Shown piece by piece: positions 55,480 through 64,000 of a DNA stretch of 64,000 nucleotides. The position numbers and the translations under genes were made by a program. The DNA comes from Jiella sonneratiae (GTDB taxonomy: Bacteria > Pseudomonadota > Alphaproteobacteria > Rhizobiales > Rhizobiaceae). How positions within the stretch are numbered: the stretch's first letter is position 1; each line of letters begins with the position of its first letter. The stretch is taken from contig NZ_JAFMPY010000016.1 in the NCBI RefSeq assembly GCF_017353515.1, positions 1-64,000 of the forward strand, read 5' to 3'. The notes under the pieces are model-generated. The model did not search any database. It was not told the origin of the DNA and saw nothing but the letters and a program-made list of their open reading frames with translations.

Positions 55480-56712
55480 TCAGTCGGTGACGCGCTGGAA
55501 GACCAGGCAGGCATTGGTCCCGCCGAAGCCGAAGGAGTTCGAGAGCACCCGGTCGAGGCGCACGTCGTCCTTCCGGCTGCGGACGATGGGCATGCCCTCG
55601 AATTCCGGGTCGAGCTCGTCGATGTGGGCGCTTTCGGCGATGAAGCCGTCGCGCATCATCAGGAGTGAGTAGATCGCCTCGTGGACGCCGGTGGCGCCCT
55701 GGCTGTGGCCGGTCAGCGACTTGGTGCCGGAAATCGGCGGGATGGCCTCGCCGAAGACCTCGCGGATCGCGATGATCTCCATCCGGTCGCCGACCGTCGT
55801 CGAGGTCGCGTGCGGATTGATGTAGTCGATCGGGGCGTTGCCGCGCCTGCCGTCGAAGCCGGCGAGCGCCTGGCGCATGCAGCGCACCGCGCCCTCGCCA
55901 GAGGGGGCGACCATGTCCGCGCCGTCGGAGGTCGCGCCATAGCCGACGAGCTCGGCGTGGATCGTCGCGCCCCGCGCCTTCGCCCGCTCGTATTCCTCGA
56001 GCACCAGCACGCCGGCGCCGCCGGCGATCACGAAGCCGTCGCGGGCGGCGTCATAGGCGCGCGAGGCCACCTCGGGCCGGTCGTTGAAGTCGGAGGAGAG
56101 CGCGCCCATCGCGTCGAACAGGTTGGAGAGCGACCAGTTGAGATCCTCGCAGCCGCCGGCGAACATCACGTCCTGCTTGCCCATCAGGATCTGCTCGGCG
56201 GCGTTGCCGATGCAGTGGCTCGACGTTGAGCATGCCGAGGAGATCGAATAGTTGACGCCTTTGATCTTGAACCAGGTGGCGAGCGTTGCCGAGGCGGTCG
56301 AGGCCATCGCCTTCGGCACCATGGTCGGGCCGACCCGCTTCGGGCCCTTCTCGCGGGTGATGTCGGCCGCCTGGACGATGGAGATCGTCGAGGAGCCGCC
56401 CGACCCCATCACGATGCCGGTGCGCTCGTTGGAGACGTCGGCTTCGGCAAGGCCCGCATCGGCGATCGCCTGATCCATCGCGACGTGGTTCCAGGCCGTG
56501 CCGCCGCCGTGGAAGCGCATCGCCCGGCGGTCGAGGACCGTCGTCGGATCGAGGCTCGGCTTGCCGTGCACATGGCTGCGGAAGCCGAGCTCGGCATATT
56601 CCGGGGCGAAGGAAATGCCCGACTTCGCCTCCCGCAGCGACCGGGCGACTTCCTCGACATCGTTTCCGATGGGGGAGACGATCCCCATGCCCGTGACGAC
56701 GACCCGTCTCAT
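55480..56712 (-). CDS. fabB: FabB: 3-oxoacyl-[ACP] synthase I
   Basis: This 410-residue condensing enzyme for unsaturated fatty acid elongation has the active-site cysteine C161 in [10 protein letters not shown] and the two histidines in [11 protein letters not shown] and [12 protein letters not shown]. The N-terminus [17 protein letters not shown] is standard. It lies downstream of fabA (120-nt gap) and upstream of fabI on the same strand, the unsaturated fatty acid arrangement known from rhizobia. Confidence 0.96.
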   Translation of the reverse strand: MRRVVVTGMGIVSPIGNDVEEVARSLREAKSGISFAPEYAELGFRSHVHGKPSLDPTTVLDRRAMRFHGGGTAWNHVAMDQAIADAGLAEADVSNERTGIVMGSGGSSTISIVQAADITREKGPKRVGPTMVPKAMASTASATLATWFKIKGVNYSISSACSTSSHCIGNAAEQILMGKQDVMFAGGCEDLNWSLSNLFDAMGALSSDFNDRPEVASRAYDAARDGFVIAGGAGVLVLEEYERAKARGATIHAELVGYGATSDGADMVAPSGEGAVRCMRQALAGFDGRRGNAPIDYINPHATSTTVGDRMEIIAIREVFGEAIPPISGTKSLTGHSQGATGVHEAIYSLLMMRDGFIAESAHIDELDPEFEGMPIVRSRKDDVRLDRVLSNSFGFGGTNACLVFQRVTD

Positions 56713-56832
56713 CGCGTGCGTCCTTTTCTGTCTCGCGAAAACGCGCCTCGAACGATGGTCGATCCGTCTCGTCCGGGAAGAGCTCGTGCGTGCTGCGGCG
56801 GGGCGGCCGAAACCCGGCCCGCGCCGGAAGCC

Positions 56833-57360
56833 TCAGGCGGTCGCGGCGGCCTCGCCGTCGGTGAACAGTCCGACCCTCAGATCGTTCGCCCGGTAGATGA
56901 TCTCGCCGTCGGCCTTCATCCAGCCGTTGGCGATGCCGAGCTTCAGCTTGGAGCGCATCACCCGGCGGAACTCGACGCCGTATTCGACGAGCTTCACCTT
57001 CGGCGTGACCTGGCCGGAAAACTTCACCTCGCCGACGCCGAGCGCCCGGCCGCGGCCGATTTCGCCGAGCCAGCCGAGGAAGAAGCCGGTGAGCTGCCAC
57101 AACGCGTCGAGACCGAGGCAGCCCGGCATGACCGGGTCGCCCTGGAAGTGGCACTGGAAGAACCAGAGGTCCGGCTTGATCTCGAATTCGGCGGTGATCA
57201 TGCCCTTGCCGTTTTCGCCGCCGGCCTCTTCGACGCTGGTAATGCGATCGAACATCAGCATCGGCGGCAGCGGCAGCTGCGCGTTGCCGGCACCGAACAA
57301 CTCGCCGCGACCACAGGCGAGGAGATCGTCGTAGTCGAAAGAGGATTTGCGCGCTGTCAT
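56833..57360 (-). CDS. fabA: FabA: 3-hydroxydecanoyl-[ACP] dehydratase/isomerase
   Basis: This 175-residue hot-dog-fold enzyme introduces the cis double bond at C10. The catalytic histidine is H71 in [20 protein letters not shown], and the acidic partner follows in [26 protein letters not shown] opens the protein as in other FabA proteins. It is first of fabA-fabB-fabI and divergent from the small secreted-protein gene and irr. Confidence 0.96.
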   Translation of the reverse strand: MTARKSSFDYDDLLACGRGELFGAGNAQLPLPPMLMFDRITSVEEAGGENGKGMITAEFEIKPDLWFFQCHFQGDPVMPGCLGLDALWQLTGFFLGWLGEIGRGRALGVGEVKFSGQVTPKVKLVEYGVEFRRVMRSKLKLGIANGWMKADGEIIYRANDLRVGLFTDGEAAATA

Positions 57361-57650
57361 CGGTGTCGAATTTCCGCCCTGTCAGTGTTTGCCGGCCGTT
57401 CTCGACCGATCTCGTGTGCGCCCTTAGCACGGCCGGCGCGCGCGTGAAAACCTTGCGATCGAGCCCTGCATGCGCGCTGCTGCCGCATCCGGCCGATCGC
57501 CAGCCTCATGCGGCAACGCCTCGCCGCTGTCCAGATGTGGAGCCGGCTGCCGGATTTCAAAGATCGCCTCGTCAGGCCGGGTCCTTGCGCCGGGGCAGAG
57601 AGGCGGGACAATCGAAGCACGCCATCATGATTCGGAAGGTGCCGGCGACG

Positions 57651-58121
57651 ATGCCAATCAATCCGGTTCGCGCCGCAGCCGCAGCGCTTGCGGCGATCTG
57701 CCTCGCGGTCGCGCCCGCCTCGGCCGCTTCGGCCGCCGGCTGGCGCTACGAGGCGGGGCAGGCGGGCCTCTGGACGGGCGGCGGCTTCAACGGCCTTGCC
57801 CTTCGCTGTTCCGGCGGCGCTCTGTCGCTGGCCTTCTTCGGCTTTCCGGTGCGGCTGGAATCCGGGCTGAGCTACACCGTCGTCGTCACCGTCGACGGGA
57901 CGGCGCGCAGATTCCGCACCCGACCGTCCCAGCGGCGCGGCGCGGCCGGCTCGACGCTTTCGACGGAGCTGTCGGGACAAGCTGCGGCCGACTTCGTCGA
58001 GGCGCTGAAGCGCGGCCGCAAGGCGGAGGTCGCAACGCCGGCCGGGCGCTACGACCTGCCGCTGGCGGGCTCGGGCAAGGCGCTCGACGCCCTCGCAAAG
58101 GCGGGGGGATGCCCGGGCTGA
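57651..58121 (+). CDS. Small secreted protein of unknown function
   Basis: This 156-residue exported protein has a signal peptide (MPINPVRAAAAALAAICLAV, cleaved after APASAASA). The mature part has GWRYEAGQAGLWTGGGFNGL, a single early cysteine, YTVVVTVDGTARRFRT and a late cysteine at the very C-terminus (GGCPG). The beta-strand pattern suggests a small sandwich domain. I recognise no named family. ATG 57627 is an alternative start with weaker context. It lies between divergent fabA and irr. Confidence 0.65.
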   Translation: MPINPVRAAAAALAAICLAVAPASAASAAGWRYEAGQAGLWTGGGFNGLALRCSGGALSLAFFGFPVRLESGLSYTVVVTVDGTARRFRTRPSQRRGAAGSTLSTELSGQAAADFVEALKRGRKAEVATPAGRYDLPLAGSGKALDALAKAGGCPG

Positions 58122-58174
58122 TCCATGCTATGAGCACGAGGAAGCGGGCGATCTGCGGCAAACATGATGAATTT

Positions 58175-58188
58175 CGTCAGGAATATCG
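58175..58188. promoter_or_regulatory. 14-nt motif CGTCAGGAATATCG, copy 2
   Basis: This exact copy of 48065-48078 lies 94 nt upstream of irr in an AT-rich island (AATTTCGTCAGG...CTAATTTTTG). It may be part of the irr promoter region. Confidence 0.35.
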
Positions 58189-58281
58189 CTAATTTTTGAT
58201 GCGCGCTCTGCCCTCCTGTGCTATGGGGCAGAGAAGCTATGACCCCCAGCTTCGGCTGGCGGGTGAACGAAATTCCGGACG

Positions 58282-58746
58282 ATGGCATCTTCGAGAATGG
58301 AAAAGCAGACACGGTCGCAGAGTTTCTGCGTGTTCGAGCGCCTCCGCTCCGTCGGGCTCAGGCCGACGCGCCAGCGCGTCGCGCTCTGCAACCTCATGTT
58401 CGGCGCCGGTGACCGGCATCTTTCCGCCGAGGAACTCTACGAGGAAGCTCACAAGGCCGGCGAAACCGTTTCGCTCGCCACCGTCTACAATACCCTCCAC
58501 CAGTTCACCGATGCCGGGCTGGTCCGGCCGCTCTCGGCCGAGGGACAGCGGACCTATTTCGACACCAACACCTCCGACCATCACCACTTCTTCCTCGAGG
58601 AGGAGAACCAGATGGTCGACATCCCGCTCGGCACCCTGAAGCTCGACGAGCTGCCGGAGCCGCCGGAGGGGATGGAGATCGTCAATGTCGACGTTGTGGT
58701 GCGCGTGCGCCGCAAGAAGGACGTCGCGTTCGCCAAGGCCGGCTGA
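58282..58746 (+). CDS. irr: Irr: Fur-family heme/iron-responsive regulator
   Basis: This 154-residue repressor/activator of iron-responsive genes in alphaproteobacteria has the winged helix GLRPTRQRVALCNLMFGAGDR, then SLATVYNTLHQFTDAGLV. The diagnostic Irr histidine triplet is H100-H102 in SDHHHFF, which binds heme or metal. The C-terminus EGMEIVNVDVVVRVRRK is Irr-like. It lacks an N-terminal GCPWHD-type heme motif, as do other rhizobial Irr proteins outside Bradyrhizobium. It lies beside fabA-fabB-fabI as in other Hyphomicrobiales. ATG 58297 (MEKQTRS) is an alternative start. Confidence 0.92.
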   Translation: MASSRMEKQTRSQSFCVFERLRSVGLRPTRQRVALCNLMFGAGDRHLSAEELYEEAHKAGETVSLATVYNTLHQFTDAGLVRPLSAEGQRTYFDTNTSDHHHFFLEEENQMVDIPLGTLKLDELPEPPEGMEIVNVDVVVRVRRKKDVAFAKAG

Positions 58747-58833
58747 GTCCGCCCGGGCCGGTTGATCGCAGCGCTCGCGCGGCCGGCAGGCGATCGGGTC
58801 GGTCTTCGACCCAAGAGCTTAAAGTTCATCGAG

Positions 58834-58862
58834 ATCCCGGTGTCCGTCAGGGCCACCGGGAT
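58834..58862 (+). terminator. Hairpin terminator after irr
   Basis: ATCCCGGTG and CACCGGGAT pair around an 11-nt loop, followed by TTCGCGTTT. It starts 88 nt after the irr stop, in the convergent gap with the next gene, and could serve either strand. Confidence 0.5.
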
Positions 58863-58963
58863 TTCGCGTTTCTGGGGAACCGGCACCGGGCTCGATTCGT
58901 GCCGCCGTCTCCTGGTCACGGGCGCGGCAGTGTCCGTCCCGCCCGGCCTGGACCGACGGCCGG

Positions 58964-60472
58964 TCAGTCGCCGCCGCCAGCCGCCGGCTCGATGGCGAAG
59001 CGATCGCCGCGATAGGCGAAGCGTTCTGCATGGCCGCCGACGAACCGCGCCGACACCCAGCCCCGCGTGCCGCCCCTCTCGACGGCGTACCAGACGCCCT
59101 GATCGTCCGTCGTGACCCGGCAGCCGCCGACCTCGACCTCGCTCTCCGCCCGCAGCGTGGCGACGACCTGGCCGTTGCGGCTCGGCGCGTCGCGCAGATA
59201 GACGTCGCGTTTGATCTTCGCCGGGCTCTCGGCCGTGAAGGTGGCGGGCAGGATCTTGCCGTCCCGGCAGGAATAGGCCTCGGCGAGGAGGAAATTGCTG
59301 ACGGTGTCGACGCCGGCGGCAGGGGCGGGGCACATCCCGCTCGGAAACGGATCCTCCAGCTCCTTGCAGCCCTCGCTGCCGCGCCAGACCGAGATGCCGA
59401 CGCGGCCCGCCTCGTCGGTGCGCATCTGGCAGGTGAACCAGCCGCAGGTGGCGTTGAGGGATCGGGCACCGTCGCGCAGGAGGTCCGAGATCAGCTTGCC
59501 GCCCTTGAGTTCGTCCGCTGCGGTCGCGCCGAGCTGAAAGTCGCAGAACTCGTCCTGCGCCGCCGACATGCGGACGGGCCCGGCTTTCAGAACGAGGTTG
59601 CAGAGCTGGCCGACGGCGATCGTGTCGAGGCCGGCGAGGCCGATCTCGCTGACGTCGCCGGCTGCGGCGACAGGCGTGAAGCTCATTCGCCAGGTTTCGA
59701 GGTCGCCCGCAAGGACGTAGAAGGACGAGGCCGTGCGATGGCGCAGCATGCGCAACAAGAGCCCCGGCGGGTTGGCGCTCTCCTCCAGAAGGCCGACCAT
59801 CTCGGCCGCGACGTCGTAGCCGAGCCCGAGCATCTGCTCCGCCCCGGTGCCGCTCGTGTCGGTGCCTTCCGGAATGTAGGGCATGTGGAAGCCGAGCTTG
59901 CCGCCCTTTTCGACGAAGCGGGTATCGGTGTCGGGATGCGCACGGTCGACCGAAGCGGCGAAGGCGATGGCGCAGGCCGACAGGCATTCGTCGCCGGCAA
60001 GGACGATCAGTCCGGCGATGCGCGGGTCCTGGCTCTCGATGTCGTAGCGCAGCACCTCGGCGATGCGGAACGCCTCGGCGAAGACGCCGCCGGGACTGTC
60101 GAAGGAGATCACCAGCGGATAGTGCGGCCCCTCCTGCAAGGCCTGCTTCACGCGCTCCGCGTCGCCCTTGACGATCTCGCCCTCGATCCGGATGACCGCC
60201 GGATTGGCGCCGTCGCCGGTGCCGGCCGGAAATGCGGCGAGGCCGGTGAAGGCGCTGTCGTCCTCCGGTTTCATGCCTTCGGTGCCGGCGAGCGAGCGCG
60301 GCGGGAACAGCCGCTTCATCGCCACCGCCCGGGCGAAGAGGTCGGGCCGGATCGTGACTTCGGCGGCCGAGGCAGGGGGGACAGGAAGGGCGGCCGCAAC
60401 GAGGCCGAGGCTCGCGGCAAGAAGTTGGACCGCAGGAACGATCGGGCGGCGCATCGAAGTGGCTTGGGGCAT
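58964..60472 (-). CDS. Periplasmic ClpP/crotonase-fold protein with C-terminal SH3 domain (COG3904-like)
   Basis: This ~502-residue exported protein has a signal peptide around MRRPIVPAVQLLAASLGLVA, cleaved near ASAAE. A ClpP-like domain follows with VISFDSPGGVFAEAFRIAEVL and ECLSACAIAFAAS, the SPGG and LSAC motifs of ClpP/SppA-type folds (candidate nucleophile S165). A glycine-rich histidine segment, KLGFHMPYIPEG, offers a possible catalytic histidine. After a cysteine-rich middle (CNLV, CDF, CGWFTCQM, CKEL, CPAP, CRDG), a bacterial SH3 domain closes the protein (VYLRDAPSRNGQVVATLRAE, GVWYAVERGGTRGWVSARF). It may be a periplasmic protease acting at the cell wall; no function is proven. ATG 60454 is an alternative start. 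Confidence 0.75.
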   Translation of the reverse strand: MPQATSMRRPIVPAVQLLAASLGLVAAALPVPPASAAEVTIRPDLFARAVAMKRLFPPRSLAGTEGMKPEDDSAFTGLAAFPAGTGDGANPAVIRIEGEIVKGDAERVKQALQEGPHYPLVISFDSPGGVFAEAFRIAEVLRYDIESQDPRIAGLIVLAGDECLSACAIAFAASVDRAHPDTDTRFVEKGGKLGFHMPYIPEGTDTSGTGAEQMLGLGYDVAAEMVGLLEESANPPGLLLRMLRHRTASSFYVLAGDLETWRMSFTPVAAAGDVSEIGLAGLDTIAVGQLCNLVLKAGPVRMSAAQDEFCDFQLGATAADELKGGKLISDLLRDGARSLNATCGWFTCQMRTDEAGRVGISVWRGSEGCKELEDPFPSGMCPAPAAGVDTVSNFLLAEAYSCRDGKILPATFTAESPAKIKRDVYLRDAPSRNGQVVATLRAESEVEVGGCRVTTDDQGVWYAVERGGTRGWVSARFVGGHAERFAYRGDRFAIEPAAGGGD

Positions 60473-60834
60473 TCGGACAGAACCTGCGTAACGGCCGCTC
60501 GACGCGCCGGCATCGCCGCCACGGACACGATCCTCTCTGCCCCGCTCCAATTGAGACGCAGCGTGAGGTCAAGTCAATCGTAAAGCTTGGAAGCATCGGC
60601 GCCGGCGGAAACTGCCGGGCCAAGTCGTGCCGGCCGGACTATCAGCGCCGACTGCGGATGCCGCCACGACGCAGACATCGCTGGGAAAGGTTTCCTGTGA
60701 CACCGCTCGCCGATCGGCTCAGAGCGACGCGCGTCCATTCGGACGCGCAAAGTACGGTCCGACTGAGTGGATCACCGCATCGTGCTTTCCGAAAATCGAT
60801 TCCGATTTTCGGGCCGATGCTGTAGCCTGCGCGC
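60473..60834. other. 362-nt gap between the ClpP-like and MNT genes
   Basis: I see no convincing gene. The gap holds a short inverted pair GCGCGTCC/GGACGCGC around 60729-60748 and the palindromic repeat at 60778-60820. The MNT gene that follows has no clear ribosome-binding site. Confidence 0.5.
60778..60820. repeat. Rhizobial-type palindromic intergenic repeat, copy 2
   Basis: This is a near-perfect palindrome. The outer arms are GCATCG/CGATGC and the inner arms CCGAAAATCG/CGATTTTCGG around ATTC. It ends 14 nt before the MNT start codon. The related copy is at 5692-5730. Confidence 0.7.
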
Positions 60835-61134
60835 ATGAACCGCGATGCGATCCTTACCCGTCTGAAAGCCATCGAGCCGCGGATGCGCAGCCTGGGGGTG
60901 GCGGCGCTGTATCTCTACGGCTCCTACGCCCGCAACGAGGCCGGGCCGGACAGCGACATCGACCTGCTCGCCGATTTCGTCGATGGCGGAGACAGAGACA
61001 TCATGGATTTCCTCGCACCGTATGAGGAACTGGAAAAGGCTTTCCCCGGAATTGAAATAGGCTTCAGCACTCGCGACCGCATCGTGGCAGCCTATCGGCC
61101 TTCCATTGAAAACAGCGCTATCCGGATCTTCTAA
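60835..61134 (+). CDS. MNT-domain nucleotidyltransferase antitoxin (MntA-like)
   Basis: This 99-residue minimal nucleotidyltransferase has the motif GSYARNEAGPDSDIDLLADF, with G29-S30 and metal-binding D41 and D43. In characterised pairs, MntA adenylylates the HEPN toxin to neutralise it. It overlaps the HEPN gene by one base (TAATG), the standard two-gene layout. Base composition is lower in GC than the neighbours, and a repetitive palindrome abuts the 5' end, which fits a mobile toxin-antitoxin module. Confidence 0.88.
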   Translation: MNRDAILTRLKAIEPRMRSLGVAALYLYGSYARNEAGPDSDIDLLADFVDGGDRDIMDFLAPYEELEKAFPGIEIGFSTRDRIVAAYRPSIENSAIRIF

Positions 61135-61484
61135 TGTCCTCCGCGAAGGACCCACGCGTCCGGCTTGGGCACATTCTGGAAAACATCGACGGCATCATGG
61201 CCCACACCGAAGGGCTCACATTCGACGCGATCCTTGCCGACTTCCTGCTCATCCGCGCCACCGAGCGAGCGCTGCAGATCATTTCAGAAGCGGCGAAGGA
61301 GTTGCCCGCCGAATTGCGGGACCAAGAGGCCACGGTGCCATGGCAGAGAATCATCAGCCTCGGCAATTTCCTTCGTCACGAATATTACCGGATCAACGAG
61401 AGTGACATCCAGTCGATCCTGGACGTGCATCTGCCGGCCTTGCGGCCGGCAGTGCTGCGAATGATGGAACGGTTGGGCGAATGA
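61134..61484 (+). CDS. HEPN-domain protein (HepT-like, DUF86), toxin of the MNT-HEPN pair
   Basis: This 116-residue all-alpha HEPN protein opens DPRVRLGHILENIDGIMAHT, contains RATERALQIISEAAKELP and ends HLPALRPAVLRMMERLGE, all typical of DUF86. The RNase/polyAMP-acceptor region is SLGNFLRHEYYRIN. The histidine H82 and tyrosine Y84 are present, but the arginine usually five residues before the histidine (RNxxxH) is G77 here, while R81 precedes the histidine directly. It may be a subfamily variant or an attenuated nuclease. It is co-translated with the antitoxin. Confidence 0.87.
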   Translation: MSSAKDPRVRLGHILENIDGIMAHTEGLTFDAILADFLLIRATERALQIISEAAKELPAELRDQEATVPWQRIISLGNFLRHEYYRINESDIQSILDVHLPALRPAVLRMMERLGE

Positions 61485-61660
61485 CGATTCGCATCGCCTC
61501 GGATCGAGACAGTGAGTGCTAACGGCGAAAACTCGTTCCCGGTCTGGCGCGATGTTTGAAATCGAGCTGCCGTGGCAAGCGGTGCTTCAGAGCCTCAGGT
61601 ACCGCCTGCCTGATGGGTCGCGTCGACGAAGGCCCGAGCCACTCATCCAACCCTTCCCCC

Positions 61661-61921
61661 TCAGTCGCCGCTCTTCAGCACCACCGGGATCAACAGGTCA
61701 CCCCAGTTGCCGTTGCCGCCGTGATGGCGGGCCGAGCGGACGAGCTCCACCGAGACTCCCGATTCGACCGCCTTCATCACCGACTGGTTGAGGCGGTGAA
61801 GATCGTTGGCGAGCATGCGGATGGCCGCCTGCTGCGTGTCGTCCATGGCGGAGGCCTGCTCCTCGGCCCGTTCCTTGACGCGGGTGCGCGGGCGGTCATG
61901 GTCGGTGGCGACTGCACTCAT
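61661..61921 (-). CDS. Small conserved-looking protein downstream of aceA
   Basis: This 86-residue soluble protein begins MSAVATDHDRPRTRVKERAE, has a helical middle (QQAAIRMLANDLHRLNQSVMKAVE) and ends in WGDLLIPVVLKSGD. There is no signal peptide or membrane segment. AAGGGAG lies upstream of ATG 61921. It is on the same strand as aceA, 237 nt beyond its stop, with two strong hairpins between them. I recognise no family. Confidence 0.6.
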   Translation of the reverse strand: MSAVATDHDRPRTRVKERAEEQASAMDDTQQAAIRMLANDLHRLNQSVMKAVESGVSVELVRSARHHGGNGNWGDLLIPVVLKSGD

Positions 61922-62061
61922 GATGATGAACTCCCTTGATTTTGTCGGCGGCGGCGTCGCTTTGCGGCGGCCGCTGCCCGGTGCCGTCCGGTCGGGCGGC
62001 GCTTGACGTCGGGACCGCCGGCGGTCGGGAGAGCCGGCGGAAGCGATTGGTTGCGGGTGGA

Positions 62062-62120
62062 GACCGGACGGCTCTCCCAAAGCCGTCCGGTCCCGGGGCG
62101 GGCCACGGCGGCGTGGCCCG
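62062..62120 (-). terminator. Two tandem hairpins downstream of aceA
   Basis: Stem 1 at 62099-62120 is CGGGCCACG/CGTGGCCCG with a 4-nt loop. Stem 2 at 62062-62092 is GACCGGACGGCT/AGCCGTCCGGTC, 12 perfect pairs with a 7-nt loop. Neither has a clear U-tract on the minus strand. They lie 39-97 nt after the aceA stop and probably end or stabilise its mRNA. Confidence 0.55.
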
Positions 62121-62158
62121 ACCGATGCCCCAGCGGGCGATCCGCTCGCCCGGAAGGC

Positions 62159-63466
<1,308 letters not shown>

Positions 63467-63599
63467 TGCCAACCCTCCACGGATGCGGTGTCCGCGACCC
63501 CGCTCTCATGCGTTGCCGGATCGCTTGCCGACTTATCTGTCATGGACTTGCAGGGATGCGAAGGCGATTCGCACCGTCGAGCCGCGGAAATCGCGTTGC

Positions 63600-63649
63600 C
63601 TTGTCTTGCTTTGACAAGCCCAGGCAGTAAAATTGTCAAATCAGTAAAA
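63600..63649. promoter_or_regulatory. Inverted and direct repeats upstream of aceA, candidate operator
   Basis: TTTGACAA (63610-63617) and TTGTCAAA (63633-63640) are exact inverted copies. CTTGTC (63600-63605) forms another inverted pair with GACAAG (63613-63618). CAGTAAAA occurs at 63625 and 63642 as a direct repeat. The cluster lies 134-183 nt upstream of the aceA start in a strikingly AT-rich island of a 401-nt gene-free gap. A TTGACA-like -35 on the minus strand falls within it. Confidence 0.55.
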
Positions 63650-63867
63650 GTGCGTTTGCGCAGGTGTGTCGGCGACCTAGCCCGTTGTGGCGCCGATGCC
63701 GCAGGGCGCCGGGATTCGCCCAATGCCGCGAGATCTGCCTGAAATCAGCCCGACCGATGGTATGGATATGTGCCTAACCGCCTCAATTCATTCGCAATTT
63801 ATCAAGCTTCGGACATTAGTCTGGTGGTTCCACTGGGGGGAAGAGGAACCGGGCTTTCGAGGGTGTC

Positions 63868-64000
63868 ATGTCAGGCACGAATCTCATCACGTTGATGATC
63901 CGAACCGTCGTCGAATTCATCCGGCCGAGCTACCGGCCGGAGCGTCACTACATGCGCGGGCCGGGGCCCGCATGTGCACGCAAGTCCGGCCCGCGGCTGA
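63868..64000 (+). CDS. Small ORF, cut by the right window edge
   Basis: This ORF starts ATG at 63868 with GAGGG five bases upstream and stays open for 44 codons to the window edge. The N-terminus MSGTNLITLMIRTVVEFIRP is amphipathic or weakly hydrophobic, followed by a basic, Tyr/Pro/Gly-rich stretch (YRPERHYMRGPGPACARK). I recognise no family. A good ribosome-binding site and non-shadow composition support it, but the end is unseen. It is divergent from aceA. Confidence 0.45.
   Translation, partial: MSGTNLITLMIRTVVEFIRPSYRPERHYMRGPGPACARKSGPRL

Noticed and set aside
60627-61025. 132-codon plus-strand frame overlapping the MNT gene
   Set aside because: It conflicts with the MNT gene, which has an intact GSx10DxD motif and the standard overlap with its HEPN partner.

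Overview
The window is high-GC DNA from an alphaproteobacterium, most likely order Hyphomicrobiales (Rhizobiales). The evidence is gene order as much as sequence. A FeuP/FeuQ two-component pair lies beside the cytochrome c maturation operon (ccmIEFH, called cycHJKL in rhizobia). That operon is followed by degP, a second response regulator/kinase pair and glnE, and then a PleC-like kinase. An irr gene lies beside fabA-fabB-fabI. Two rhizobial-type palindromic repeats and one rhizobial-type mosaic intergenic repeat are also present. A genus cannot be named from this window alone. A 19-base G run at the extreme left suggests the window starts at a contig edge.

Layout. (1) 0.15-4.75 kb: a complete sugar or autoinducer-type ABC importer in the order ATPase, permease, permease, binding protein (the lsrACDB order), convergent with an SDR oxidoreductase. 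(2) 5.7-9.8 kb: a DUF1214/DUF1254 envelope-protein pair, a class A penicillin-binding protein and a YcgN-type cysteine-cluster protein. (3) 9.8-24.9 kb: a complete alphaproteobacterial gene transfer agent (GTA) structural cluster, from terminase to the 1292-residue baseplate/host-specificity protein. It is interrupted by a mosaic repeat, a hairpin after the capsid gene, a small unrecognised ORF, and a Gfa-type zinc protein with its own strong terminator. (4) 25-28.6 kb: a FeuN-like periplasmic protein, feuP, feuQ and a small lipoprotein. (5) 28.8-42.6 kb: ccmI-ccmE-ccmF-ccmH, degP, an OmpR-type regulator/kinase pair, glnE, and a convergent PleC-like kinase. (6) 42.8-54.4 kb: pepN, an orphan molybdenum hydroxylase large subunit, a DMT exporter, tesA divergent from ybbA-ybbP (the E. 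coli arrangement) and a Bax-inhibitor-1 protein. (7) 54.6-58.7 kb: fabI, fabB and fabA on the minus strand, a small secreted protein, and irr. (8) 58.9-64 kb: a periplasmic ClpP-like/SH3 protein, a MNT-HEPN toxin-antitoxin pair, a small conserved-looking gene, aceA (isocitrate lyase) with an inverted-repeat operator region, and a small ORF running off the right edge.

The GTA cluster is the most striking system. All core head, tail and baseplate genes look intact, yet the row that is co-transcribed in Rhodobacter capsulatus is here broken by at least one strong terminator, a non-phage gene and a mobile repeat. The cluster may therefore be expressed in several units, or may have been domesticated further. 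Most of the rest is chromosomal core: envelope homeostasis, respiration, nitrogen control, fatty-acid and iron regulation.
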